In this document: one piece after another, positions 1-6,022 of the stretch | Position numbering within the stretch: the stretch's first letter is position 1 | Layout of the letters: each line of letters starts with the position of its first letter | Assembly: GCA_902796215.1 (NCBI GenBank) | Contig: CADBNY010000028.1 | Location: forward strand, 1 to 8,410 | DNA from: an uncultured Erysipelotrichaceae bacterium | GTDB lineage: Bacteria; Bacillota_I; Bacilli_A; RF39; UBA660 | Direction: 5' to 3' | Length of the DNA stretch: 8,410 bases | Notes under the pieces: generated by a model | Databases searched by the model: none | Seen by the model: only the letters and a program-made list of their open reading frames with translations | Told to the model about the DNA's origin: nothing | Made by a program: the position numbers and the translations under genes

Positions 1-315
1 GTTCATACTTGTTTTGAAGATATTAATTTATCAGAATATGGATTTGATGTTGATGATTGCTTTTCTCATGAACTAGCTTTTGAAATGACAGGAAAGATTT
101 TTCCTAGTTGGAAAGCGAGGAAAGAAGGAAAATGCAATTGTGTGCAAATGGTGGATATTGGAGTTTATAATAGTTGCAGACATCTTTGTAAATATTGTTA
201 TGCTAATTATGATGAAAATAAAGTAGCAATTCAATCCAGCAAACACAATGTTAATTCTAGCTTATTAATTGGAGAAGTAGAAATTGATGATATAATTAAG
301 GAACGAAAAAAATAG
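1..315 (+). CDS. DUF1848 family protein, C-terminal part (5' end outside window)
   Basis: The frame is open from the first base of the window to a TAG at 313-315, so the visible 104 residues are the C-terminal end of a longer protein. The end has the layout I associate with DUF1848: a Cys-Asn-Cys pair (codons at 133-141), then VDIGVYNSC and a C-x3-C-x2-C cluster (cysteine codons at 175, 187 and 196) followed by YAN. DUF1848 proteins are of unknown function; the cysteine spacing equals that of radical SAM cluster motifs, so Fe-S binding is plausible but inferred. An internal ATG at 85 is not a real start, because the family-like sequence continues upstream of it. The radical SAM gene starts 28 bases downstream in the same direction, which suggests co-transcription. 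Confidence 0.8.
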   Translation, partial: VHTCFEDINLSEYGFDVDDCFSHELAFEMTGKIFPSWKARKEGKCNCVQMVDIGVYNSCRHLCKYCYANYDENKVAIQSSKHNVNSSLLIGEVEIDDIIKERKK

Positions 316-343
316 TTTTTCATACTGGTGGTGATTATTGTTT

Positions 344-1234
344 ATGAATTTATTAAAAAATTGTTCTTTGTGTCCACATAAATGTGGTGTTAATCGTTAT
401 ATTGAAAAAGGTTTTTGTGGTGCTACAAATAAAGTTCGTCTAGCTTATTATAGTCTTCATATGTGGGAAGAACCTATTATTTCTGGTAGCAATGGAAGTG
501 GTGCTGTTTTCTTTTCTAATTGCAATATGCACTGTCTTTACTGTCAAAACAAACAAATTAGTTTAGAAGGTTATGGAAAAGATATTTCAAATAAAAAACT
601 TGGTGAGATATTTTTAGATTTACAGAATAAAGGTGCTCATAATATTAATTTAGTTACCCCTACTCCTTATGTTCCGCAGATTGCTCATGTTCTTCGCAAT
701 ATTAAAAATAAGGAATTGAAAATACCGGTTGTTTATAATACGAGTAGTTATGAAAATATTGGAACAATTATTATGATGAGAAATTTAGTAGATATATATT
801 TAGCTGATTTAAGATATTTTGATGATTCTTTAGGAATACGTTATTCTAAATGTAAGAATTATTTTGAAACGGCTACTATGGCGATTGATGAAATGTTCCG
901 ACAAGTTGGACCTCCCATTATTGCAGATGGTTTGCTAAAAAAGGGCTTAGTCGTTCGAGTTTTAATATTGCCAGGACATATTCACGATGCTAAAGAGATT
1001 ATTCATTATTTGTATACAACTTATCATAACGATATTTTTATTAGTATTATGAATCAATATACTCCTGTTACATCTTGTAAGTATGAGAATTTAAATCGAA
1101 AAATAACAGAAGATGAGTATGAGGAAGTAATTAATTTTGCATTAACAATTGGTGTAGATAATGCCTTTATTCAAGAAGGGGATACTGCTATGGAAAGTTT
1201 TATACCAAAATTTGATAAAAATGTTATTAAATAA
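344..1234 (+). CDS. PflA/PflX-like radical SAM protein
   Basis: This 296-residue protein resembles the uncharacterised radical SAM family related to pyruvate formate-lyase activating enzyme (COG1313-like). The radical SAM motif C-x3-C-x2-C is seen as CNMHCLYC (C60, C64, C67), which should bind the 4Fe-4S cluster that cleaves S-adenosylmethionine. An N-terminal cysteine cluster (C7, C10, C14, C25) is typical of this subgroup and may hold a second metal centre. Later conserved stretches are NLVTPTPYVPQI, VYNTSSYE, DIYLADLRYFD and VRVLILPGH. The length is normal for the family. A TTG at 338 could also start the frame, but the ribosome-binding-like GGTGGTGAT (328-336) sits only a few bases from it and at proper distance from the ATG at 344, so I chose the ATG. 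The substrate is unknown; no glycyl radical enzyme is visible nearby. Confidence 0.85.
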   Translation: MNLLKNCSLCPHKCGVNRYIEKGFCGATNKVRLAYYSLHMWEEPIISGSNGSGAVFFSNCNMHCLYCQNKQISLEGYGKDISNKKLGEIFLDLQNKGAHNINLVTPTPYVPQIAHVLRNIKNKELKIPVVYNTSSYENIGTIIMMRNLVDIYLADLRYFDDSLGIRYSKCKNYFETATMAIDEMFRQVGPPIIADGLLKKGLVVRVLILPGHIHDAKEIIHYLYTTYHNDIFISIMNQYTPVTSCKYENLNRKITEDEYEEVINFALTIGVDNAFIQEGDTAMESFIPKFDKNVIK

Positions 1235-1299
1235 TTGCAGATTTTATTTAATGTAATTGTGAAAAGTATATGAAATTTTTAGGCTTTATAAGGGTTTCC

Positions 1300-1340
1300 T
1301 TTCTCTTTTTGTAAATTTGTGGTATTATATATTTAGGAGG
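1300..1340 (+). promoter_or_regulatory. Promoter and ribosome binding site of the thioredoxin-like gene
   Basis: An extended -10 element, TGG followed by TATTAT (1323-1328), lies upstream of a perfect AGGAGG (1335-1340) placed 7 bases before the ATG at 1348. The -35 region 17 bases upstream (1300-1305) is poor, which the extended -10 may offset. A start site about 7 bases past the -10 would fall on the first base of the ribosome binding site, giving a leader of only about 13 bases. The rest of the 1235-1347 gap shows no clear terminator for the preceding gene. Confidence 0.5.
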
Positions 1341-1347
1341 TTGTACA

Positions 1348-1890
1348 ATGAAAAAAATGAAATATGTTATTTTGCTTCTTCTTGCAGTAGTTGTTTTTCC
1401 TTTTTCAGTATTTGCTGAAGGAGAAGAAGTAATAGCTACTAATGAAGGGTCAAAAAAGGTAAATGTTTATCTATTTAGAGGAGAAGGTTGTCCACATTGT
1501 CAAGAAGCTGAAGAATGGTTTAAAAGTATCGAAGGTGAATATGGGGAATACTTTCAAATTATTGATTATGAAACTTGGAATGATGAAGATAATGCTGCTT
1601 TGATGCAAGATGTAGCTGAGGCTCGTGGCGAGGAAGCAGAAGGTGTTCCTTATATCATTATTGGTAATAAATCATGGAATGGATTTGCTGAAAGTTATGA
1701 GGGAGAAATTATTGATCAAATTAAAGCAGAGTTTGCTAAAAATCCAGAAGATAGATACGATATTATGACACTTTTACCAAAGAGTAATAAAAAAGCAAAA
1801 AAAGATGATACTGCTGGTATTATTATTTCATTCCTTGTAATTGCTGGAATTATTTTTGGAGTTTACAAAGCTAGACAAGCTGCAAATTAA
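1348..1890 (+). CDS. Secreted, membrane-anchored thioredoxin-fold protein (CPHC active site)
   Basis: This 180-residue protein begins with a signal peptide (MKKMK, a hydrophobic core over residues 6-21, likely cleavage after VFA at 23). A thioredoxin fold follows: YLFRGEGCPHCQEAEEWF carries the redox motif C48-P49-H50-C51, and GVPYIII supplies the cis-proline (P101) expected opposite the active site. A lysine-rich linker (146-153) leads to a C-terminal transmembrane helix (about 156-173) with a short basic tail. The mature domain should therefore sit outside the cell, held to the membrane by its C-terminus. CPHC is the DsbA-type dipeptide, so thiol oxidation or disulfide exchange on surface proteins is a reasonable inference; no DsbB/CcdA-like partner is visible. 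It has its own promoter and AGGAGG, and it ends at a strong terminator, so it looks monocistronic. Confidence 0.8.
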   Translation: MKKMKYVILLLLAVVVFPFSVFAEGEEVIATNEGSKKVNVYLFRGEGCPHCQEAEEWFKSIEGEYGEYFQIIDYETWNDEDNAALMQDVAEARGEEAEGVPYIIIGNKSWNGFAESYEGEIIDQIKAEFAKNPEDRYDIMTLLPKSNKKAKKDDTAGIIISFLVIAGIIFGVYKARQAAN

Positions 1891-1921
1891 AAGCTTAGAT
1901 ATGTAATTATCTAAGTTTTTT
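1889..1921. terminator. Bidirectional rho-independent terminator
   Basis: A perfect 8-bp stem CTTAGATA (1894-1901) / TATCTAAG (1908-1915) with a 6-base loop is followed by six T (1916-1921) and preceded by four A (1889-1892). It lies directly between the stop of the thioredoxin-like gene and the converging stop of the amidase-LysM remnant, so it can serve both strands; the T-run is better for the plus strand. Confidence 0.85.
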
Positions 1922-2903
1922 ATTTTATTTTTAATACTTGACCAACAGATAATAAATTTTGAGTTAAGTTGTTTTTTTCTTTTAATTGATCTACAGTTAT
2001 TTCATATTTTTTAGCAATAGACCATAATGTATCTCCTTTTTGAACTTTATAAGTTTCTTCTTCTGTTTTAGGAACTAATAGTTTTTGACCTATTTGTAAT
2101 GTTAAGTCTGTTAGATTATTTTTTTCTATTAATTGTGGTACTGAAATATTGTAAGCGGTTGCTATTTTCCATAAACTATCACCTTTGTTTACTTCATATA
2201 TTGTGAATTCTTCGTCTATAATTTCTTCTTGATCTATATTTTCATCTTTTTCGTTTTCTATTATTAACATTTGACCAATTTGGAGAATATTATCTGTTAG
2301 TCCATTTATTACTTTTAATCTTTCCAACGGGATATTGTATTTTTTAGCAATTGCATATAATGTATCTCCTCTTTGAACAATATATGTTTTTGAATTGTTA
2401 TTTTTATTAAAATCTGTTAGATATATTTTTTGACCAATAGATAAATTATTATCTTGTAAATTATTAATTTGTTTTAAAGTATTAATTGGAATATTAAATT
2501 TTCGAGAAATAGAATATAATGTGTCTCCTTTCTGCACAATATAATATTCTTCTGCTGGAATTATCTCTTCATTATTATTTGGTTCTTTGTATGGATAACC
2601 TATGTATTCAGTAATTGCTTTTACAACTGCTTCTCCATAATTATTTATATTGCTTTTTAGTTTATTGGAATCTTTCACATTATCAATAAATCCGTATTCA
2701 ATTAATATGGGTTCAGTATTTCCAGTTTCCCTAAGAATATAATAATAATCTTTATTAGGATTTTCTGGTAATCTTCTTTGATATGTTTTTCTTTTTATTT
2801 GTCCAGCTTCACCTAAGTTCTTTAAAACAATATCTGCTAAAGTAGAATTGTTTTTTAATGAATAGACTACTTCTGCACCTTCGGCTCCTGGCGATGGATG
2901 ATA
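1920..2903 (-). pseudogene. 5'-truncated N-acetylmuramoyl-L-alanine amidase (Amidase_3) with four LysM repeats
   Basis: The open frame spans 327 residues and begins right after an in-frame TAA (2904-2906). Residues 1-105 read as the C-terminal half of a zinc-dependent Amidase_3 domain: PGAEGAEVVYSLKN, KRKTYQRRLPENPNKDYYYI, then TGNTEPILIEYGFIDN with the expected catalytic glutamate (E69). The N-terminal half with the first His/Glu zinc ligands is absent. Four LysM peptidoglycan-binding repeats follow at about 120-163, 173-216, 234-278 and 284-327, each with a (Q/N)(K/R)GD(T/S)L core. The first possible start, a GTG at 2678, encodes the valine of FIDNV inside the amidase domain, so a 252-aa LysM protein starting there is probably not a genuine gene. 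I see no ribosome binding site or promoter, and a strong terminator sits just upstream. The intact enzyme would cut the amide bond between muramic acid and the stem peptide outside the cell. Confidence 0.8.
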
Positions 2904-2923
2904 TTATTAAAATATTATTTTAT

Positions 2924-2960
2924 AAAAAACTTCAGACAAAATATAATCTGAAGTTTTTTT
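2924..2960 (-). terminator. Rho-independent terminator of the HD-protein operon
   Basis: A perfect 7-bp stem CTTCAGA (2930-2936) / TCTGAAG (2947-2953) with a 10-base loop is flanked by six A (2924-2929) and seven T (2954-2960), which pair to lengthen the stem. Read on the minus strand it ends in six U, 20 bases past the stop of the HD gene. It also isolates the amidase remnant from any read-through. Confidence 0.85.
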
Positions 2961-2979
2961 ATATGTTTTTTATATTCTT

Positions 2980-5172
2980 TCATCGTTTATTTACAACTTC
3001 TGGGTTTTCTAATAATTGAATACTATTTTCAGTCTCTTGACTTAACATGAAATTATCTACCGTTATATTTCTGATTTGATATATTTGTTCCTTGGTGAAT
3101 GTTGTAGGAATTCTTCCCTCTCCATTAAATGTTAATTTTCCATTTTCGTCTACTCTACATGTCAATATATTATCAATAAATGTTTTACAAAAGTTTATTG
3201 GTTCATCAATTAAAGCCGTTACTATTTTTAATTCTTCTTTTGTCCCTTCTTGTAAACTTACCATTTGATTTCTCATTTTTGATAATAAATCATTTTCTTT
3301 GATATATTTAAAGCTATTATAATTTCTCATATTTACTGTAATAAATTGATCTAATTGAAACCATAAAGCTCTTATTTTATTACCTTTACTTGCTTGAAGT
3401 CTTTCTTTTGTTTGGGGATGAGTAATTGCTGAACCTATTATTTTATATCCTCTTGTTCTTTGATCTAATTCTATCTCTTTTGGTTCTTCTCCTACATGAC
3501 TATAAAAAGCATTACGGCAAAAACTATCTACAATTTCACTACTTGTTAGTTCTTTTCCACTGTTGATAGCAGCTTGACTTCTTTTATAAATACTTCCGTT
3601 CGTTTTTTCCCAAGAACCATTTATTCTTTGATTAATAATATCTATTTTATCTAAATCGGTTGTTATAGTCATAGCTGCCCCTAATACTTTTCTTAGTGTT
3701 TCTATTTGTATTGATGGTAACTGTTCATTTTCTGATTTTAATGCATTATCAAGGACTTGAGCAAAGTCTTTATCTAAAAGTCTTTCTTCTATGGCTTTAA
3801 ATCTTGTTGTTACCATTTTTCTTATATCATTTACTGAATTATTTAAATCAATTTTAAAGTCCTCTGGTAATTTAATATGAAACATTTCCTCTAAATAACT
3901 AATTTTAGTTAATTCAGATGGATCTTTATATAATTCTTCTAGCCTTTCTTTTGAGAAGAATTGCCTTAGAAATCTATCAATTCTTTCTTTTAGTTCTTTA
4001 TGACTTTCATCAAACATATCACTATGTTTCATATATTCTGAAATACTTATTATTGTTTTTACTATTCCTGTTATCATTTCAATGTTTTGATTTTCCATCA
4101 TTTGAATATTGTCTGCAACTTCATATTTTGCTTTAAAATTTATAATGGGGGCTTCTTGATAAGATTTTTTAATTAATGGTATTAATTCATTAATTGCAGA
4201 TGAATCTAAATTACAATTTGAATAATCCACATCATATTGTGGAAGAAATTCATTAGATGTTTGATGTAGTTTTGTTACCATTGCCATTAAAGTATGCATT
4301 ACTAATGACTCATCTATATTTCCATTACACTTTATCAAATCTTCTGCAATTAATGTTTGAATAGGAAAATAGTACCCTACTTCAGCATGACTTTTTAATT
4401 CTTTTTTTTCTTCTACTTTTCCTACTCGTCTATCAAAGAAATCAGGATAGAATATTGCTTGATAAAATCTTCCTACATCATGATACATAACTGATAATAA
4501 TACCAATTCTCGCAATTTATTATTCATATTATTAGTATATGAATTTGCCATATATAGCATTCTGCTAGTATGGGCCATCTTTGCTTCTAAATTCAATAGT
4601 CGACTATATTTGCATAGAAAAAGTTTTGAAGAATTACCAATTTCTAAATTATTATTTTCAACTTTATAAGTATATAATCCTTTCGCTATTTCTTGTAAAA
4701 TATGAGGATACAAATTAGAGTTATCATCTAATCCTTTTATTAGTGATATAAATCGTTTATTTTGATTTTTGCTAAAATATAATTCTACTAATTTTAAAAA
4801 TTCTTCTTGTGTAATCTCATTATTATTAAATTGTTCTTTTGTAAAACTTTTTTCTTCTGTAGTATGATTTACAATTTCTAAATATAACTTATCATATGCA
4901 ATTTCACATTCTTTTGCTATAGAATTATTGAGTTTTACTTCATCTTGTTTTTCTTTTTCTATTGATTCAATACCACTATATTCAAACATTTCCTTCTCAA
5001 AAAAATCATCAAAAGATAATTCTGATAATTTTTTTCGAGCATTTTTATAATATTCAAAGAAAAACACTGCTCCTCTTTTGTATGATTTACTTACATTAGA
5101 AAACTTAGAAAATGATGAAAACCATTCATTAAAAAAAGAATCTGGTTTTTCTAATATATTAATTTCTTCCAT
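2980..5172 (-). CDS. Large HD-domain protein (putative metal-dependent phosphohydrolase), function unknown
   Basis: This 730-residue, soluble-looking protein has no signal peptide or membrane segment. It contains an HD-superfamily signature: H201 (AHTSRM), H231-D232 (YHDVGRFYQ), H262 (KSHAEVG) and a late acidic motif TDLDKIDIINQ (D506, D508, D511). HDVGRF...HAEVG and DxDKID match HD phosphohydrolases, which use these residues to bind divalent metals and cut phosphoester bonds. The final Asp motif is about 246 residues after H262, much farther than in compact HD proteins, so a mostly helical insert seems to occupy about 300-490. The N-terminal 190 residues and the C-terminal 200 match nothing I know. 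The ATG at 5172 has AGGAG 9 bases upstream (5182-5186) and overlaps the preceding gene by 14 bases, so the two are translationally linked. The gene ends with TGA. Nuclease, nucleotide hydrolase or (p)ppGpp/cyclic-nucleotide roles are all possible; the substrate cannot be read from sequence. Confidence 0.75.
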   Translation of the reverse strand: MEEINILEKPDSFFNEWFSSFSKFSNVSKSYKRGAVFFFEYYKNARKKLSELSFDDFFEKEMFEYSGIESIEKEKQDEVKLNNSIAKECEIAYDKLYLEIVNHTTEEKSFTKEQFNNNEITQEEFLKLVELYFSKNQNKRFISLIKGLDDNSNLYPHILQEIAKGLYTYKVENNNLEIGNSSKLFLCKYSRLLNLEAKMAHTSRMLYMANSYTNNMNNKLRELVLLSVMYHDVGRFYQAIFYPDFFDRRVGKVEEKKELKSHAEVGYYFPIQTLIAEDLIKCNGNIDESLVMHTLMAMVTKLHQTSNEFLPQYDVDYSNCNLDSSAINELIPLIKKSYQEAPIINFKAKYEVADNIQMMENQNIEMITGIVKTIISISEYMKHSDMFDESHKELKERIDRFLRQFFSKERLEELYKDPSELTKISYLEEMFHIKLPEDFKIDLNNSVNDIRKMVTTRFKAIEERLLDKDFAQVLDNALKSENEQLPSIQIETLRKVLGAAMTITTDLDKIDIINQRINGSWEKTNGSIYKRSQAAINSGKELTSSEIVDSFCRNAFYSHVGEEPKEIELDQRTRGYKIIGSAITHPQTKERLQASKGNKIRALWFQLDQFITVNMRNYNSFKYIKENDLLSKMRNQMVSLQEGTKEELKIVTALIDEPINFCKTFIDNILTCRVDENGKLTFNGEGRIPTTFTKEQIYQIRNITVDNFMLSQETENSIQLLENPEVVNKR

Positions 5173-5818
5173 TATTTTTTACTCCTTTTTTATTACTTCT
5201 AAATATTTTTGAAAATGTTTTCATTGTAATACAAAATTTTTCTAAATAATCATTTTCTTTATAATTATCTAATTTGGAAATATCAAAGTCAGGATAAGCA
5301 AGGCTAAGATTATTTTTGAAGTTATTAAAAAAATTATCTTCTAATTCATCAATAATACTTTCTAATTCAGATATTGTTTTTCCTTCATAAATTTTTATGT
5401 CTCCTAAAATGTTTTTTAATAATTTTTTCAAATTTTTAGAATATTCTTCTGATTTACTTCCTTCTAAATAGGCAATCTTATCATTTGCTTTTTTATTTTT
5501 AATATAGTAATACATTTCATTAAAATTGTCATCTTCAGTAATATTATTAATAAGAGAAGAAAAATCATTAAAACTATTAAATATTTTGGAATCTAAAATA
5601 TCTTTTAAAATTTCTAATAATTCTAAGTCATCATAAAATAATTCTTCATATTCGGGATTATCAGGTAATAATAATTCATTATGTTTTTGTGTGTCATTTT
5701 TATCTAAGTATCCGGTTATTATTACTTCATTTAATGCTTCTTTAAATATATCAATATCATTGCCTGCTGATGAAATTTTTTCTTTTAACAAATTGAAATA
5801 GTAATTCTTTTTTTTCAT
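5159..5818 (-). CDS. Uncharacterised acidic protein, first gene of the HD operon
   Basis: I do not recognise this 219-residue protein. It is rich in Asp, Glu, Asn, Lys and aromatic residues, with a strongly acidic stretch at about 40-100 (for example EYEELFYDDLELLEILKD), a probably helical middle, and a short basic tail (SNKKGVKNNGRN). There is one cysteine (C196), and no signal peptide, membrane helix or enzymatic motif is visible. It starts at an ATG with AGGAGG 5 bases upstream and a strong promoter just before that. Its stop lies inside the first codons of the HD protein (14-base overlap), so the two should be made in fixed proportion and may form a complex or a regulator/effector pair. 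That functional link is inferred from the overlap only. Confidence 0.75.
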   Translation of the reverse strand: MKKKNYYFNLLKEKISSAGNDIDIFKEALNEVIITGYLDKNDTQKHNELLLPDNPEYEELFYDDLELLEILKDILDSKIFNSFNDFSSLINNITEDDNFNEMYYYIKNKKANDKIAYLEGSKSEEYSKNLKKLLKNILGDIKIYEGKTISELESIIDELEDNFFNNFKNNLSLAYPDFDISKLDNYKENDYLEKFCITMKTFSKIFRSNKKGVKNNGRN

Positions 5819-5823
5819 ATAAC

Positions 5824-5864
5824 CCTCCTATTTTGATTATATCATTATTGTTTTTGTATATCAA
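5824..5864 (-). promoter_or_regulatory. Strong sigma-A-type promoter and ribosome binding site of the acidic-protein/HD operon
   Basis: On the minus strand, TTGATA (5864-5859) is followed by a 17-base spacer and a perfect TATAAT (5841-5836), with TG one base upstream making it an extended -10. AGGAGG (5829-5824) starts 6 bases after the -10, and the ATG follows 5 bases later. Transcription should start at or next to the first base of the ribosome binding site, giving a leader of about a dozen bases. Confidence 0.8.
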
Positions 5865-5865
5865 A
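5832..5865. repeat. Imperfect inverted repeat over the operon promoter (possible operator)
   Basis: TTTGATTATATC (5832-5843) and GTATATCAAA (5856-5865) are imperfect inverted copies of a TTTGAT-ATA half-site. One arm covers the -10 and the other covers the -35 of the minus-strand promoter, with the half-sites about two helical turns apart. This is where a dimeric repressor would bind, but in such AT-rich DNA it could be chance, and part of the symmetry comes from the promoter hexamers themselves. Confidence 0.3.
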
Positions 5866-5873
5866 TTTTACTC

Positions 5874-5925
5874 TATAATATCCCTTTTATTATTTTTTAC
5901 ATATGGTCTTTTTTTTTATTATTAT
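5874..5925 (+). promoter_or_regulatory. Candidate promoters for the recombinase gene
   Basis: Two sites are possible. A perfect TATAAT (5874-5879) has only a weak -35 (TTTTTG at 5851-5856, 17-base spacing) and overlaps the divergent operon's control region. A second candidate pairs TTTACA (5896-5901) with TATTAT (5920-5925) over an 18-base spacer containing nine consecutive T (5909-5917). The second would start transcription near 5932, only about 7 bases before the ATG of the leader ORF. The region is so AT-rich that neither is certain. Confidence 0.35.
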
Positions 5926-5938
5926 CATATATTTAATT

Positions 5939-6022
5939 ATGAATAAGAAGCAAAAAGAAAAATTTAAAGAAATAATTATTAAGTATTTAGTTAATTATAT
6001 CGAAGATGATACTCTTGTTTAA
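5939..6022 (+). CDS. Short leader ORF (27 codons) overlapping the recombinase start
   Basis: An ATG opens a 27-codon frame encoding a lysine-rich, probably helical peptide (MNKKQKEKFKEIIIKYL...) that ends in TAA at 6020-6022. It overlaps the first 17 bases of the recombinase gene in another frame. There is no Shine-Dalgarno sequence before it; it would be translated from a nearly leaderless transcript if the TATTAT at 5920-5925 is the -10. It may couple recombinase translation to its own termination, or it may be a chance open frame. I recognise no homolog. Confidence 0.35.
   Translation: MNKKQKEKFKEIIIKYLVNYIEDDTLV

Noticed and set aside
338..343. TTG at 338 as the start of the radical SAM gene
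   Set aside because: The GGTGGTGAT ribosome-binding-like sequence ends only a base or two before it, while the ATG at 344 has normal spacing.
1920..2678. A complete 252-residue LysM protein starting at the GTG at 2678
   Set aside because: The GTG encodes the valine of FIDNV inside an amidase domain whose frame continues to 2903. There is no ribosome binding site, so this is the tail of a truncated gene.
3918..4136. Plus-strand open frame of 72 codons, rich in Leu/Phe/Tyr
   Set aside because: It lies wholly inside the HD gene on the other strand, and its hydrophobic composition is what the reverse of an AT-rich charged coding sequence gives.
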